Assembly: GCF_004343585.1 (NCBI RefSeq)
Contig: NZ_SLYW01000006.1
Location: forward strand, 1-64,000
Length of the DNA: 64,000 bases
Reading direction: 5' to 3'
DNA from: Neorhizobium sp. JUb45
Lineage (GTDB): Bacteria; Pseudomonadota; Alphaproteobacteria; Rhizobiales; Rhizobiaceae
In this document: positions 22,673 to 31,903 of the stretch, one piece after another
Layout: each line of letters opens with the position of its first letter
Numbering within the stretch: position 1 is the first letter of the stretch
Translations under genes and position numbers: made by a program
The notes under the pieces: model-generated
The model's input: the letters and a program-made list of their open reading frames with translations, nothing else
Databases searched by the model: none
Told to the model about the DNA's origin: nothing

Positions 22673-23308
22673 TCAGGCGTAAGCATATTCGCCGCCTTTG
22701 GTGAGCGCCATCCGGTAGGCCGGACGAGAATGGATCCTGTCGAGCCAGGCCATCGTCGCGGGCCTTGATGCGTCAAGTCCGGCGCGACCTTTCGCCACTT
22801 CAACCGGAAAGCTCATCATGATGTCGGCGGCCGTGATTACGTCTCCTGCAAACCAGGGTCGATCGCACAGTTCCTGCTCGATGTAATCAAGATGGCGATC
22901 GATCATCGGCTGGATGCGTTTGGCGCCCTTTTTTCCCAGTAATGGCACTCGGCTGACGGCGAGTTTTGCAAGCATCATCGGCATAACCGAACCCTCCGCA
23001 TAATGGAGAAACTGTCGATAGCGAAGTAGTCCAATGGCGTCATTGGGGGGGCCGAGCCGTCCACCGGCCTTTTCCACCAGATATTCGCAAATTGCCCCGG
23101 TTTCCACCAAAGTGACAGGCGAGGTTGAATTCCGGTCTTCCAGTATCGGCGCCTTGCCGAGAGGATGGATCGACCGCAACTCTGGTGGAGCGAGCATGGT
23201 TTGGGGATCGCGCTTGTAGAAGCGGATCTCATAGGGAAATCCCAATTCCTCCAGCATCCAGATGATACGCTGCGAACGGCTGTTATTGAGATGGTGCAGG
23301 ATAAACAT
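22673..23308 (-). CDS. Glutathione S-transferase
   Basis: A 211-residue protein with an N-terminal thioredoxin-like domain (MFILHHLNNSRSQRIIWMLE, with the Ser region that activates glutathione; PILED and VETGAICEYLV bind glutathione) and an all-helical C-terminal domain (ITAADIMMSFPVE). The ATG at 23308 is favoured by GGGAG five bases upstream over the GTG two codons earlier. It probably conjugates or reduces electrophiles in the cytoplasm. It lies directly upstream of the GshB-like relic, so the pair may once have been a glutathione-related operon. A 17-base palindrome lies 13 bases upstream of the start. Confidence 0.9.
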   Translation of the reverse strand: MFILHHLNNSRSQRIIWMLEELGFPYEIRFYKRDPQTMLAPPELRSIHPLGKAPILEDRNSTSPVTLVETGAICEYLVEKAGGRLGPPNDAIGLLRYRQFLHYAEGSVMPMMLAKLAVSRVPLLGKKGAKRIQPMIDRHLDYIEQELCDRPWFAGDVITAADIMMSFPVEVAKGRAGLDASRPATMAWLDRIHSRPAYRMALTKGGEYAYA

Positions 23309-23320
23309 GGTCACTCCCTA

Positions 23321-23337
23321 CGAGGTACGATACCTCG
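23321..23337. promoter_or_regulatory. 17-base palindrome upstream of the GST gene
   Basis: CGAGGTA-CGA-TACCTCG is a perfect inverted repeat 13 bases before the GST start, downstream of the L,D-transpeptidase stop. With no following U-run it looks more like an operator or mRNA element than a terminator. Confidence 0.45.
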
Positions 23338-23388
23338 ACACTATTGCGTGCTCTTCCAATGCATGGTGGTCGACCCTGATGTCGAAGG

Positions 23389-24366
23389 TTATTCAACGAT
23401 ATCGACCATCACACCCGGCTTCACCATGCCTGCCAGTTCCTCCACATCCCAGTTCGTCAGCCGAATACATCCGTGTGATCCAGCCTTGTCGATGAGCGTC
23501 GGCTCCGGAGTGCCATGAATTCCGTAAGTGGGCTCGGAAAGATCGATCCAGACGGTTCCGACGGGATTGTTCGGACCGCTTGGCAGCTTCAGAACCTTCT
23601 TGTTGCCGCCCTGCTGAAAATTGATTTTTGGGTTGTAGGTGTAATCCGGCATGCGTGCCACACCTTCCACCTTGTGGGATCCGGAAGGTGTAGGATTATC
23701 GTCACTGCCGATGGTTGCCGGATAGATTGTCAGGATTTTTCCGTCCTCGGCGTAAGCGACCACTTGCCCTGTGCGCCGATGTGCCTCGATGCGCGTGACG
23801 ATGCCTGTTTTTGGCTTGTTGGGTGCTGTGACGACGATTGTTTCACCTGCGACGAACCTGGATGTCGGGTTCAGGGTCTTCAACAATCTGGGATCCATGT
23901 GAAAGCGCTCCGATAAACGCTCGGCAACGCTCGTGAAGCCCAGATGCTCCATGGATGCCTGATCCGCATAGTCCTGCGGGATGGCATCCACCAGACCTTG
24001 CGTGTCTTTACTCGAGATCTGATAGTTTCCGACAACCGGGCTACCGTCCTCCAGCTGCCCGAAAACGCCATCATCCAACTTGCCATCGATCGGCAGGCCG
24101 CTCATTGCTTCGAATGCGGCAATCGCCTTGCTGACATTCGCACCATACTTCCCGTCAATCACGCCAGGGGATGCTCCGGCGCGATCAAGAAGTACCTGCA
24201 GGCGGATCATGGCCGGGTCTGGCAGTTCCGGCGGCTGGGCAGGCCTGTCAGCAGGAATTTCGACAATGGGCGTGGCATTGATTGTTTCGATCGACAGCGT
24301 CTGTGCGGCGGCAGCACTGGAAAGAGCAGCAGCCATGGTGAGGGTGAAGATGATCAGATTTTTCAT
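23389..24366 (-). CDS. L,D-transpeptidase (YkuD domain)
   Basis: A 325-residue protein. It has a signal peptide (MKNLIIFTLTMAAALSSAAAA), a peptidoglycan-binding-like region (residues about 50-110, VLLDRAGASPGVIDGKYGAN), a LysM-like stretch (about 150-180), and a C-terminal YkuD catalytic domain with HGTPEPTLIDKAGSHGCIRL, the His...SHGCxR active site with the nucleophile Cys. It makes 3-3 peptidoglycan crosslinks or anchors proteins in the periplasm. The length and domain order are usual for rhizobial enzymes. It lies divergent from the DUF6894 gene. Confidence 0.94.
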   Translation of the reverse strand: MKNLIIFTLTMAAALSSAAAAQTLSIETINATPIVEIPADRPAQPPELPDPAMIRLQVLLDRAGASPGVIDGKYGANVSKAIAAFEAMSGLPIDGKLDDGVFGQLEDGSPVVGNYQISSKDTQGLVDAIPQDYADQASMEHLGFTSVAERLSERFHMDPRLLKTLNPTSRFVAGETIVVTAPNKPKTGIVTRIEAHRRTGQVVAYAEDGKILTIYPATIGSDDNPTPSGSHKVEGVARMPDYTYNPKINFQQGGNKKVLKLPSGPNNPVGTVWIDLSEPTYGIHGTPEPTLIDKAGSHGCIRLTNWDVEELAGMVKPGVMVDIVE

Positions 24367-24405
24367 GGAAGCTCAATTCCTTGGCCGCGATGCGGTTCCG
24401 CCGGT

Positions 24406-24428
24406 CAGATTATTTCGCGGATAATCTG
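24406..24428. promoter_or_regulatory. Inverted repeat in the L,D-transpeptidase/DUF6894 gap
   Basis: CAGATTAT-TTCGCGG-ATAATCTG has perfect 8-base arms and a 7-base centre. It lies 40 bases before the L,D-transpeptidase start and 70 bases before the DUF6894 start. It is an operator candidate. Confidence 0.4.
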
Positions 24429-24498
24429 CGATGGTTTTGAGGCAAAGGAACCCATGCGAGTGCCTTGGCATTATCGTGTCACATCAAAGGGAGCTGCA

Positions 24499-24756
24499 AT
24501 GCCGAGATACTTCTTCAACTATCGGATCAATAGCATTTTGGAAAAGGATCCGGAGGGAGCGGAACTGCCCTCGGATACCGCCGCGCTGGACGAAGCACGG
24601 CTCGCAGCCCGAGAGCTTCTGGCTGCGAAGGTTCGTCAAGGCGAATGGGTGGATGGCGATGCGTTCGAGGTGACTTTGGCAGACGGTACGGTGGTCCATA
24701 CTCTGCCATTGCGTTCAGTCCTCAAACTCGATCATGACATCGGCCGGGATTCTTGA
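24499..24756 (+). CDS. DUF6894-family small protein
   Basis: An 85-residue protein starting MPRYFFNYRI, followed by DPEGAELPSDTAALDEARLAARELL and a C-terminal beta part, the pattern of DUF6894 proteins (MPRYFFDxxDG...D.EG.EL.D...A..EA...). AAAGGGAG before the ATG gives the start. The function is unknown; the family is abundant in rhizobia. Confidence 0.88.
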   Translation: MPRYFFNYRINSILEKDPEGAELPSDTAALDEARLAARELLAAKVRQGEWVDGDAFEVTLADGTVVHTLPLRSVLKLDHDIGRDS

Positions 24757-24970
24757 GCGGAGCGCGTGATGCTCGAGCACCTTGATGGGGCAGGCGTCAG
24801 CTTACACCGCAGCGATGCTCGGAAATGAAGCGATCAAAGGGAAAGACGCTAACGCACCTGCGGAGAATGCGGGCCGCCGGGAAGGACGCGTGCTCAGATC
24901 AAGCGCCGCATGACGAAGATGTCGAGCGTTCCCGGATAGCCACTGAACCGTCTGCGAAGGTCGAAGCGGC
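24757..24970. other. Convergent gap, no supported gene
   Basis: It lies between DUF6894 and the end of the hybrid kinase gene. Short ORFs on both strands have no ribosome site or family resemblance. Confidence 0.35.
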
Positions 24971-26512
24971 CTACAGCGCGGCAAACACCTTCTGGAGTTG
25001 CTCTAGGGGGACGGGCTTTGTCAGGTGGAAATCAAACCCGGCCTCAATTGCCAGCTCCTTGTCGCGATCCTGACCCCAGCCGGTCTGTGCGATGATCGGC
25101 GTATGTTTGAACTCGGGCTCGCCGCGAAAGGCCTTGCAGACCTCATAACCGTTCATCCCGGGAAGACCGATATCGAGCAGAATGACATCGGGACGGTAGT
25201 GCCGGGCGGCATCCAGAGCCTCACGGCCATCATGGACTGCTTCGAACTCGTGGCCGATGTCTTCCAGCATCATGCCCAGCGTGTCGGCGATAATCGGATT
25301 GTCATCGACCACAAGCACTTTAAGCGACCGGAAGGATGCCGTTTCCTGATTTTGCTGAGTGGCCACTTCCGGCTGTTCTGGCGCAGCCGTCATGGGAATC
25401 CTGATCGTAAACCGGCTCCCCTTGTCGGGTCCGGCGCTGTAGGCGTCAACCGAGCCACCGTGCATTTCGACAAGTTTCCGGACCAGTGCAAGACCGATAC
25501 CCAATCCGCCCTGCGATCGCTGCAAATGATCTTCGATCTGCGTGAACAGATGAAAGACCTTTGATTGCATGTCTGACGGAATGCCGACGCCGTTGTCAGT
25601 GACCCGAATAGCCACTTGCTGTCCGTCATGGGTCACATGGAGATCGATCAGTCCATCTTCGGGCGTGTATTTGGCCGCATTGTTCAATAGGTTCGAGATC
25701 GCTTGCGACAGTCGCACCTGATCACCGTCCACCCACACGACATCGCTTGGCATCGCGATTGTCAGCTTGTGACCGGCACCGTCAATCATGGGTCGGCTGG
25801 ATTCCACGGCCGTCCTGATGATTTCATCCATGCGCACCGTGTATTTCCGAAGTTCGATTTTACCCTGGCTGACACGCGATACATCGAGAAGGTCATCGAT
25901 AAGTCTGACGAGATGGACTAGCTGTCGATCCATCATGTTGCGGATCTCGGCGGCATTCGCGCCACCGGGATTGCGTTGCAGAATGTCGAGTCCATTACGC
26001 AGCGGCGCCAGCGGGTTGCGCAATTCGTGCGCCAGCGTGGCCAGAAACTCGTCCTTGCGACGATCGGCATCCTTCAGCGCCTCGGCCTGCTGTTGCAACT
26101 CGTCACGCTGGGCTGCGATCTGCTGGCGCTGGCGATAAAGCTCGAAAAAAACCTCCGCTTTGCTGCGCAGGACATCCGGCTCGATCGGCTTTTGAATGAA
26201 ATCGACGGCGCCCGCCTCGTAGCCCTGAAACCGCCACCGGCTATCGGTCGTATTCCCAGCCGTGACGAAAATGATCGGCACCCGACGCGTGCGTTCGTTT
26301 CCACGCATCAGTTCGGCCAGTTCAAAGCCATTAAGCCCGGGCATCTGAACGTCGATCAGGGCGAGCGCCACGTCCTGTTCCAGGAGAAGCTCCAGCGCCT
26401 GGTCGCCGGAGCGGGCCTTTAGCAAGTTGAGGCCATCACGACGAAGCAGGGCTTCTAGAGAGATGAGGTTCTCCTCGAGATCGTCCACCAAAAGAAACGA
26501 AACCTGGCCCAT
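24971..26512 (-). CDS. Hybrid histidine kinase (REC-HisKA-HATPase-REC)
   Basis: A 513-residue soluble kinase. REC1 covers residues 1-120 (LLVDDLEEN, ALIDVQMPG with the phospho-Asp, VDFIQKPIEP), then a coiled linker. HisKA carries AHELRNPLAPLRNG with the phospho-His (about residue 162). HATPase_c has NLLNNAAKYTP and GVGIPSD, then GGLGIGLALV. REC2 at about 395-510 has VVDDNPIIAD, ILLDIGLPGMNG and TKPVPLEQL. It is the last gene of an operon with the CHASE3 hybrid kinase, CheR and CheB, starting one base after the CheB stop. It is probably a phosphorelay component receiving signal through REC1. Confidence 0.94.
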   Translation of the reverse strand: MGQVSFLLVDDLEENLISLEALLRRDGLNLLKARSGDQALELLLEQDVALALIDVQMPGLNGFELAELMRGNERTRRVPIIFVTAGNTTDSRWRFQGYEAGAVDFIQKPIEPDVLRSKAEVFFELYRQRQQIAAQRDELQQQAEALKDADRRKDEFLATLAHELRNPLAPLRNGLDILQRNPGGANAAEIRNMMDRQLVHLVRLIDDLLDVSRVSQGKIELRKYTVRMDEIIRTAVESSRPMIDGAGHKLTIAMPSDVVWVDGDQVRLSQAISNLLNNAAKYTPEDGLIDLHVTHDGQQVAIRVTDNGVGIPSDMQSKVFHLFTQIEDHLQRSQGGLGIGLALVRKLVEMHGGSVDAYSAGPDKGSRFTIRIPMTAAPEQPEVATQQNQETASFRSLKVLVVDDNPIIADTLGMMLEDIGHEFEAVHDGREALDAARHYRPDVILLDIGLPGMNGYEVCKAFRGEPEFKHTPIIAQTGWGQDRDKELAIEAGFDFHLTKPVPLEQLQKVFAAL

Positions 26513-26513
26513 A

Positions 26514-27083
26514 TCAGCCGATCCTCCTCAAATATTCAGATATGCCGTCGAGCGACAAGACTGTCGCGTCGGGGCATAAAGCCAGGCCCGCTTCGGGCAT
26601 TGAAGCGGCAAATGCAGTCTGTGGATCCTGGATGATGACATGGCCGCCCGCCCTCGCGATTGCAAAAACGCCTCTGGCGCCATCGTGATTTGCTCCCGTC
26701 AAAAGCACGGCCACGACCGCAGCTCCGTAGACGTCTGCGGCGCTTTCAAACAGCACATCGATTGAAGGTCTGGAGAACAGGACCGGCTCTTCGTTGGTCA
26801 GGCCCAAGGTTCGTTGGTCCTCGACAAGGAGATGGTAATCCGGTGGCGCGAAGTACGCCGTTGCCGGCCGGATCGGCTCCTTGTCTTCAACCTCTATGAC
26901 CTCGATGCTGGATTTGGCGCGAAAAAGCTCTGCCAGCACACTGCGCTTGTCGGGCGGGATATGCACGACGACCATGATGGGTAGGCGAAAATCCCCTGAC
27001 AGCGTGGGCAGGATGCTTGTCAGAGCTTCCAGCGCGCCGGCAGACGCTCCGATCACCACCGCTTTTGGATCGGTTGGTATCAT
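26514..27083 (-). CDS. CheB-type methylesterase, stand-alone catalytic domain
   Basis: A 189-residue CheB effector domain without the receiver domain. Catalytic residues are visible: Ser in VIGASAGALEAL, His in VVVHIPPDKRS, and Asp in LLTGANHDGARG. CheB demethylates or deamidates glutamates in receptor helices. Here it is preceded by a CheR methyltransferase (ATGA overlap) and surrounded by hybrid kinases, with no chemoreceptors in sight. It therefore probably belongs to a non-chemotaxis Che-like stress or sensing pathway. Confidence 0.92.
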   Translation of the reverse strand: MIPTDPKAVVIGASAGALEALTSILPTLSGDFRLPIMVVVHIPPDKRSVLAELFRAKSSIEVIEVEDKEPIRPATAYFAPPDYHLLVEDQRTLGLTNEEPVLFSRPSIDVLFESAADVYGAAVVAVLLTGANHDGARGVFAIARAGGHVIIQDPQTAFAASMPEAGLALCPDATVLSLDGISEYLRRIG

Positions 27084-27913
27084 TTGCCGATCCTCTGATA
27101 TATTTTTTCCTGGCGGACAAATTCGCTGAAGTCGTCTGCATGTGCCGAAAATCGAAGGCTTTCCTTGGCGCCGATGCCCAAAAAGCCCTTACGCGCAAGT
27201 GAATCGCGAAACAGACCGACTGCGCGATCCTGCAACACTTTGTCGAAATAGATCATGACGTTACGGCATGAGATCAGGTTCATTTCACCAAAGACCGCGT
27301 CTGTCACAAGACTATGATCGGAAAACACCACGCGGTCGCGCAATGTCCGATCAAACGACACCCGCCCATAACCGGCGCTGTAATAGTCGGACAGGGAAGA
27401 CCTGCCTCCGGATTTGCGGTGGTTTTCGGTAAACAGCTGTATGCGATCGACATCGTAGACGCCGGCTTCGGCGATCTGCAATGCATCCTGATTGATATCG
27501 GTGGCGTAAAAGATCGTCCGATCTTCCAGTCCTTCCTCCCGAAACAGGATGACCAGTGAATAGAGTTCCTCGCCGCCGCTGCAGCCGGCAATCCAGATCT
27601 TGAGCGAGGGATAGGTCCTCAAATGCGGCACGACGATCTCGCGGATAGCCCGGAAATAGCCCGGATCCCGGAACATTTCACTGACCTGGACGGTCAGATA
27701 GCCGAGCAGCCGCGGCAACATGGTTTCGTCATGGAGGGCGCGTTCCTGCATCGCCGAGATCGTTGAGAATCCCAGTTGTTCCCGCGCCTGGCGCAAACGG
27801 CGTTTGATCGATCCCGTGGCGTAATTCCGGAAGTCGTAATGATAGCGAAGGTAAAGCGCTTCAAGCAGCAGCCGGATTTCGATATCCTCGACCTTCTCGA
27901 ATGTCTCGATCAC
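27080..27913 (-). CDS. CheR-type methyltransferase
   Basis: A 277-residue protein with the all-alpha N-terminal CheR domain (LYLRYHYDFRNYATGSIKRRL) and a C-terminal SAM-binding domain (KIWIAGCSGGEELYSLVI, then NLISCRNVMIYFD). GTG 27913 is chosen because it overlaps the stop of the preceding kinase (GTGA); the frame is open to 28000 only as a shadow of that kinase. CheR methylates glutamates with S-adenosylmethionine. Its partner CheB follows. It is a middle gene of the four-gene signalling operon. Confidence 0.9.
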   Translation of the reverse strand: MIETFEKVEDIEIRLLLEALYLRYHYDFRNYATGSIKRRLRQAREQLGFSTISAMQERALHDETMLPRLLGYLTVQVSEMFRDPGYFRAIREIVVPHLRTYPSLKIWIAGCSGGEELYSLVILFREEGLEDRTIFYATDINQDALQIAEAGVYDVDRIQLFTENHRKSGGRSSLSDYYSAGYGRVSFDRTLRDRVVFSDHSLVTDAVFGEMNLISCRNVMIYFDKVLQDRAVGLFRDSLARKGFLGIGAKESLRFSAHADDFSEFVRQEKIYQRIGK

Positions 27914-30900
27914 CGGGGCATCCACACGCGTACGAGGGAGAGCAGCTTTTCCACGTCGAGCGGCTTTGCCATGTAATCGTTGGCGCCGGCCTCGATGCAC
28001 CGTTGCTGATCATCCGGCATGGCCTTGGCCGTCAGGGTGATGATCGGAAGTTTTTTCCATTCAGGATTCCTGCGGATGGCGCGGGTTGCCGTCAGACCAT
28101 CCATGACGGGCATCATCACATCCATCAGCACAAGGTCGACAGCCTTTTCCGGATCACCTTGGGCCCGCTCAAGCTTGTCGAGGGCCTCCTGACCGTTGCG
28201 GGCGATTTCGATGATAGCGCCACGCGGTTCCAGGATGTTGGTCAGTGCGTAGACATTGCGGACATCATCCTCGACGATGAGGATTCGTCTGCCTTCCATG
28301 AGCGCATCGCGGTTACGCGCCTTGCGGATCATTTTCTGTTGCTCGTCGGGCAATTCGGACACGACCTGATGCAGGAACAGGGACACTTCGTCGAGAAGGC
28401 GTTCCGGCGACTTGGCGCCTTTGATGATGATGGACTTGGAATAACGGCGCAGCCGCTGCTCCTCGTCAGCAGACAGAACACGCCCCGTATAGACGATGAC
28501 CGGCGGAAAGGAATGGCTGCTGTCACCGCTGATCGTTTCCAGAAGGGAATAACCGGATGCGTCGGGCAGGGACAGGTCGAGCACCATGCAGTCGAATGTC
28601 TGCTCCTTGAGAAGCGTCAGGCATTCGGCTGCAGTTCCGGCGCTTACCGTCTCCACCTCATGGGATGTCAGGAGCTTGGCGACGGCCTCGCGCTGGACTT
28701 CGTTGTCTTCGACGATCAGGACGCGATGAACGCCCTGCGACAGTTTTGCGTCGAGCTTATGCAGGACCTCGACCAGTTGCTCGCGCTGAACCGGCTTCAT
28801 GATGTAGCCGACAGCGCCGAGCGAAAGCGCGGTCTCCGTATAGTCGTCTGCCGAAACGATGTGGATGGGAATATGCCGGGTGCGGACATCGCGCTTCAGG
28901 CGGTCGAGGACCGACAGGCCGGATTGGTCCGGCAACCCGACATCAAGCACGATCGCGTGCGGCATATGCTGTTTGGCAAGCTCCAGCGCCTCATGCGCCG
29001 TTCCCGCGACAAGCGCACGGAACCCCATTTCGCGGGCGAGATCACGCAGGATCGATGAAAACGTGTCGTCGTCTTCGATGACAAGCAGAGTACGCCGACC
29101 GTCGCTTGCGACAGCTCTGTCGTCTTCGACGAACTGATGGCTGTGTGCGTGTGGAGCCGGCTTTTCTTCCATGACCTCTGGCTTGCGCGTGGCGACCTGA
29201 TCGGCGGTGCGGATATCGCGCGACACGACATGCGACGGGTCATAAGAGACCGGAATGATCACCGTGAAGGTGCTGCCATGATTGTGCCGACTTGCAAGAT
29301 GGATGGCGCCGCCCAGCAACCGGACCAATTCTCTTGAAATTGACAGGCCGAGCCCGGTTCCACCGAATCTGCGACTGATTGTGCCATCGGCCTGGTGGAA
29401 GGCTTCGAAAATATTGCGTTGCTGATCCTCGGCGATGCCGATGCCGGTATCTGTGACCGTCAGTGCCAGCTGGTCGTTGGCGGCAATGCGGAGCGACAGG
29501 ACGACCTTGCCCTTTTCGGTGAATTTGAAAGCGTTCGACAACAGGTTCTTGATGACCTGTTCGAGACGTTGCGGATCGGTCTCGATCACCGCCGGTGCTT
29601 CGGGAGCGATCTCGATTTCGAAGCCTAGCCCCTTCGATTTTGCAACCGGATCGAACAGCTGTCTCAAACTTCCGACCATCCTTTCGAGCGACACCGGCTC
29701 CGGCCTGATATCGACATGGCCTGCCTCGATCTTGGAGAGATCGAGAATGTCGTTGATCAGGTTGAGGAGATCGTTGCCCGACGACTGGATGGTCTGGGCG
29801 TATTTGACCTGCTCGCCTGTCAGATTTTCGTCTGGGTTGTCGGCGAGAAGTTTCGCCAGAATGAGCGACGAGTTGAGCGGTGTGCGCAGCTCATGCGACA
29901 TGTTGGCGAGAAAATCGGATTTGTAGCGGCTTGCCTGTTCAAGCTCACGCGCCTTGAGCTGAACGGAAGCGTTGACCCGCTCTAGGTCATCGCGCTGGCC
30001 TTCGAGCTGCTGGGCCTGTTCTTCGAGCTGCGAGTTCGTCTGCTCGAGCTCGACCTGCTGCTGCTCCAACCGCGCCTGTGATTCCTTCAGTGCCCGACCT
30101 TGTTCCTCAAGCTCCTCATTGGAGACCCGCAACTCTTCGCCCTGCACCTGCAACTCTTCCGCCTGCCGCTGCGTCTCGCGTAGGAGGTTCTGAAGATCGC
30201 TGCGATATTTCGCCGACCGTACGGCCGTCGCAATGGAGGCGGATGCCTGGTCAAGCAGGGTAAGGATGGAGTCGTCGACCGGACGCAGGAAGCCAAGCTC
30301 GATGACCGAGTTCACCGCGCCATCAATGCTGCCGGGTGATATCATCAGATGACGTGGCTTGTCGGCGCCAAGCGCCGATCCGAACGCAAGATATCCATCC
30401 GGCAGGTGTTCTATGATGATCGGCTTGCCTGCTGTGACCGCTTCGCCGAGCAAGCCTTCTTTCGCCTTGAAATGGTCCGGTATGCTTGCACTATTGGGAA
30501 CGCCCCAGGTCGAGACGCGCTGGAATTGATCATCGTCCTTGACAAAGATGGCGCCGGCAACAGCACCGGTATAGCGGGTGAGGAAATCGAGAATGCTGTC
30601 GCCGAGGTCTTCGGTTCGCCGATCGCCCGTCACGGCCGTGTTCAATGCGACTTCACCGGACTGCAGCCAGTTCTGCCGTCGCCTCGACAGTGTCGCCTGA
30701 CGCACCAGAACTGCGATTGCGATCGTCAGCAGGACGCCGAGCAGACCAGCGAGAACGCTGCTGGCGAAAGCTGTCGTGTATGCGCTTTCCATCTCGGTGA
30801 GCCGGGTTCCTCGGAGGCGAGCCTCTTCCTGCCGCATCGCGGTCAGTTGCGCGCGCACGGCATCCATCTCGACCTTGCCGCGGTCTGAATTGACGACCGC

Positions 30901-31347
30901 AAGCGCCGCCTCGGCGCCTTGCGTGCGCCGAAGCTCAATGGTCTCACGCAACTCGGACAGTTTGCCATCAACATGCTCTTTGAGCGTCGCGAGCCTCTGC
31001 TGTTGTGAAGCATTGTCACTGATCAAGCCCGCAAGCGCCTCCAGGCGCCTTGGAATGGCATTGATCGCCGTGTTGTAGGGCTCGAGATATCGGTCGCTGT
31101 TCGTGAGCAGGAAGCCTCGTTGGCCCGTTTCGGCGTCCTGGATGTAGGAAAGAAGGTCCGATAGCCCGACGATGACCTCATGCGAGTGAACGACACGCTG
31201 ATTGTTCGCGCGCAAGGTTTGCACATTGTACCAGGAAACCCCGGCGCTGATGACGAAAAACGCCAGCGCGGTCAGTAGGCTGACGGACACCGATGGGTCG
31301 AGTCCGAGGGTCCGCCTTGAAGGCGCCGCAGCATTGGACGTTTTCAT
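27910..31347 (-). CDS. Giant hybrid sensor kinase: CHASE3-GAF-HisKA-HATPase-REC-REC-REC
   Basis: About 1145 residues from ATG 31347. TM1 lies around residues 20-40 and a CHASE3 periplasmic sensor at about 45-190. TM2 is AFASSVLAGLLGVLLTIAIA. A GAF domain occupies about 240-385 and a Glu/Gln-rich coiled coil about 395-490. HisKA has NMSHELRTPLNSSLIL (phospho-His) and HATPase_c has NLLSNAFKFTEKG and GTGLGLSISREL. Three receiver domains follow: LLVIEDDDTF with VLDVGLPD, VLIVEDNEVQ with VLDLSLPD, and ILIVEDDVRN with LMDVMMPVMDG, each keeping its acidic pocket and phospho-Asp. No Shine-Dalgarno is seen, so the start rests on the membrane segment. Signal: CHASE3 senses unknown extracytoplasmic cues. 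It heads the CheR/CheB/kinase operon. Confidence 0.93.
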   Translation of the reverse strand: MKTSNAAAPSRRTLGLDPSVSVSLLTALAFFVISAGVSWYNVQTLRANNQRVVHSHEVIVGLSDLLSYIQDAETGQRGFLLTNSDRYLEPYNTAINAIPRRLEALAGLISDNASQQQRLATLKEHVDGKLSELRETIELRRTQGAEAALAVVNSDRGKVEMDAVRAQLTAMRQEEARLRGTRLTEMESAYTTAFASSVLAGLLGVLLTIAIAVLVRQATLSRRRQNWLQSGEVALNTAVTGDRRTEDLGDSILDFLTRYTGAVAGAIFVKDDDQFQRVSTWGVPNSASIPDHFKAKEGLLGEAVTAGKPIIIEHLPDGYLAFGSALGADKPRHLMISPGSIDGAVNSVIELGFLRPVDDSILTLLDQASASIATAVRSAKYRSDLQNLLRETQRQAEELQVQGEELRVSNEELEEQGRALKESQARLEQQQVELEQTNSQLEEQAQQLEGQRDDLERVNASVQLKARELEQASRYKSDFLANMSHELRTPLNSSLILAKLLADNPDENLTGEQVKYAQTIQSSGNDLLNLINDILDLSKIEAGHVDIRPEPVSLERMVGSLRQLFDPVAKSKGLGFEIEIAPEAPAVIETDPQRLEQVIKNLLSNAFKFTEKGKVVLSLRIAANDQLALTVTDTGIGIAEDQQRNIFEAFHQADGTISRRFGGTGLGLSISRELVRLLGGAIHLASRHNHGSTFTVIIPVSYDPSHVVSRDIRTADQVATRKPEVMEEKPAPHAHSHQFVEDDRAVASDGRRTLLVIEDDDTFSSILRDLAREMGFRALVAGTAHEALELAKQHMPHAIVLDVGLPDQSGLSVLDRLKRDVRTRHIPIHIVSADDYTETALSLGAVGYIMKPVQREQLVEVLHKLDAKLSQGVHRVLIVEDNEVQREAVAKLLTSHEVETVSAGTAAECLTLLKEQTFDCMVLDLSLPDASGYSLLETISGDSSHSFPPVIVYTGRVLSADEEQRLRRYSKSIIIKGAKSPERLLDEVSLFLHQVVSELPDEQQKMIRKARNRDALMEGRRILIVEDDVRNVYALTNILEPRGAIIEIARNGQEALDKLERAQGDPEKAVDLVLMDVMMPVMDGLTATRAIRRNPEWKKLPIITLTAKAMPDDQQRCIEAGANDYMAKPLDVEKLLSLVRVWMPR

Positions 31348-31903
31348 GAAAATCTCGAAATGAGGAGGGGAGGTTGAGATGGCGCTATCGTTAGCGGGAA
31401 TGTGATGTGGTCGCAACGATGGGGTTCATAGGCGGCTTCGCAACCAGGTTTCTGGAAAGTCACTCTTGGCAATTTTCGCCGGATAGCATCCGGTTTTGAA
31501 AATAGCGGCGCCCGGGGAGAACGCCGAAATTGCTTCACCGCAAAATATCCCGCAGACCGGAGCTATCTGTAACATTCCAAAGTTGTTCATTTTTTTGATA
31601 ATGCCTCACATCCAGCCGCTGAACGCATAGCCACGAAGAATGTTCCGCGCACGATATCTTTTTTCTCGGGAGGCTGCGCGATAGGAGATGGAAAGCTGTC
31701 AGGTTCGTGTTTTTCCGAACTTCTGACGCCAACCTGACGCTTTTCTTACGGCTGTAGTTGTCCCGGCGTGCTGGCTCGGACGTGACGGTTGCGTTGGAAG
31801 CGCGTGGGGCGGCGTATTATTGCGGCCGAGAGTTTGCGAGCATGGGTCATAACATTCGGCTACCCCCCCCCCTCCAAACCTCGCGCGAACGTGGCGACGT
31901 AGG
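31348..31903. other. Intergenic region with a C10 tract, no supported gene
   Basis: It lies upstream of the kinase operon. It contains an unusually long homopolymer of ten C at 31863-31872 and an AT-rich patch at 31555-31600 that may hold the operon promoter. Short ORFs are unsupported. Confidence 0.4.

Noticed and set aside
24447..24451. GGAAC before the DUF6894 gene as an EcfG promoter
   Set aside because: No GTT occurs at 16-18 bases; the second element is absent.
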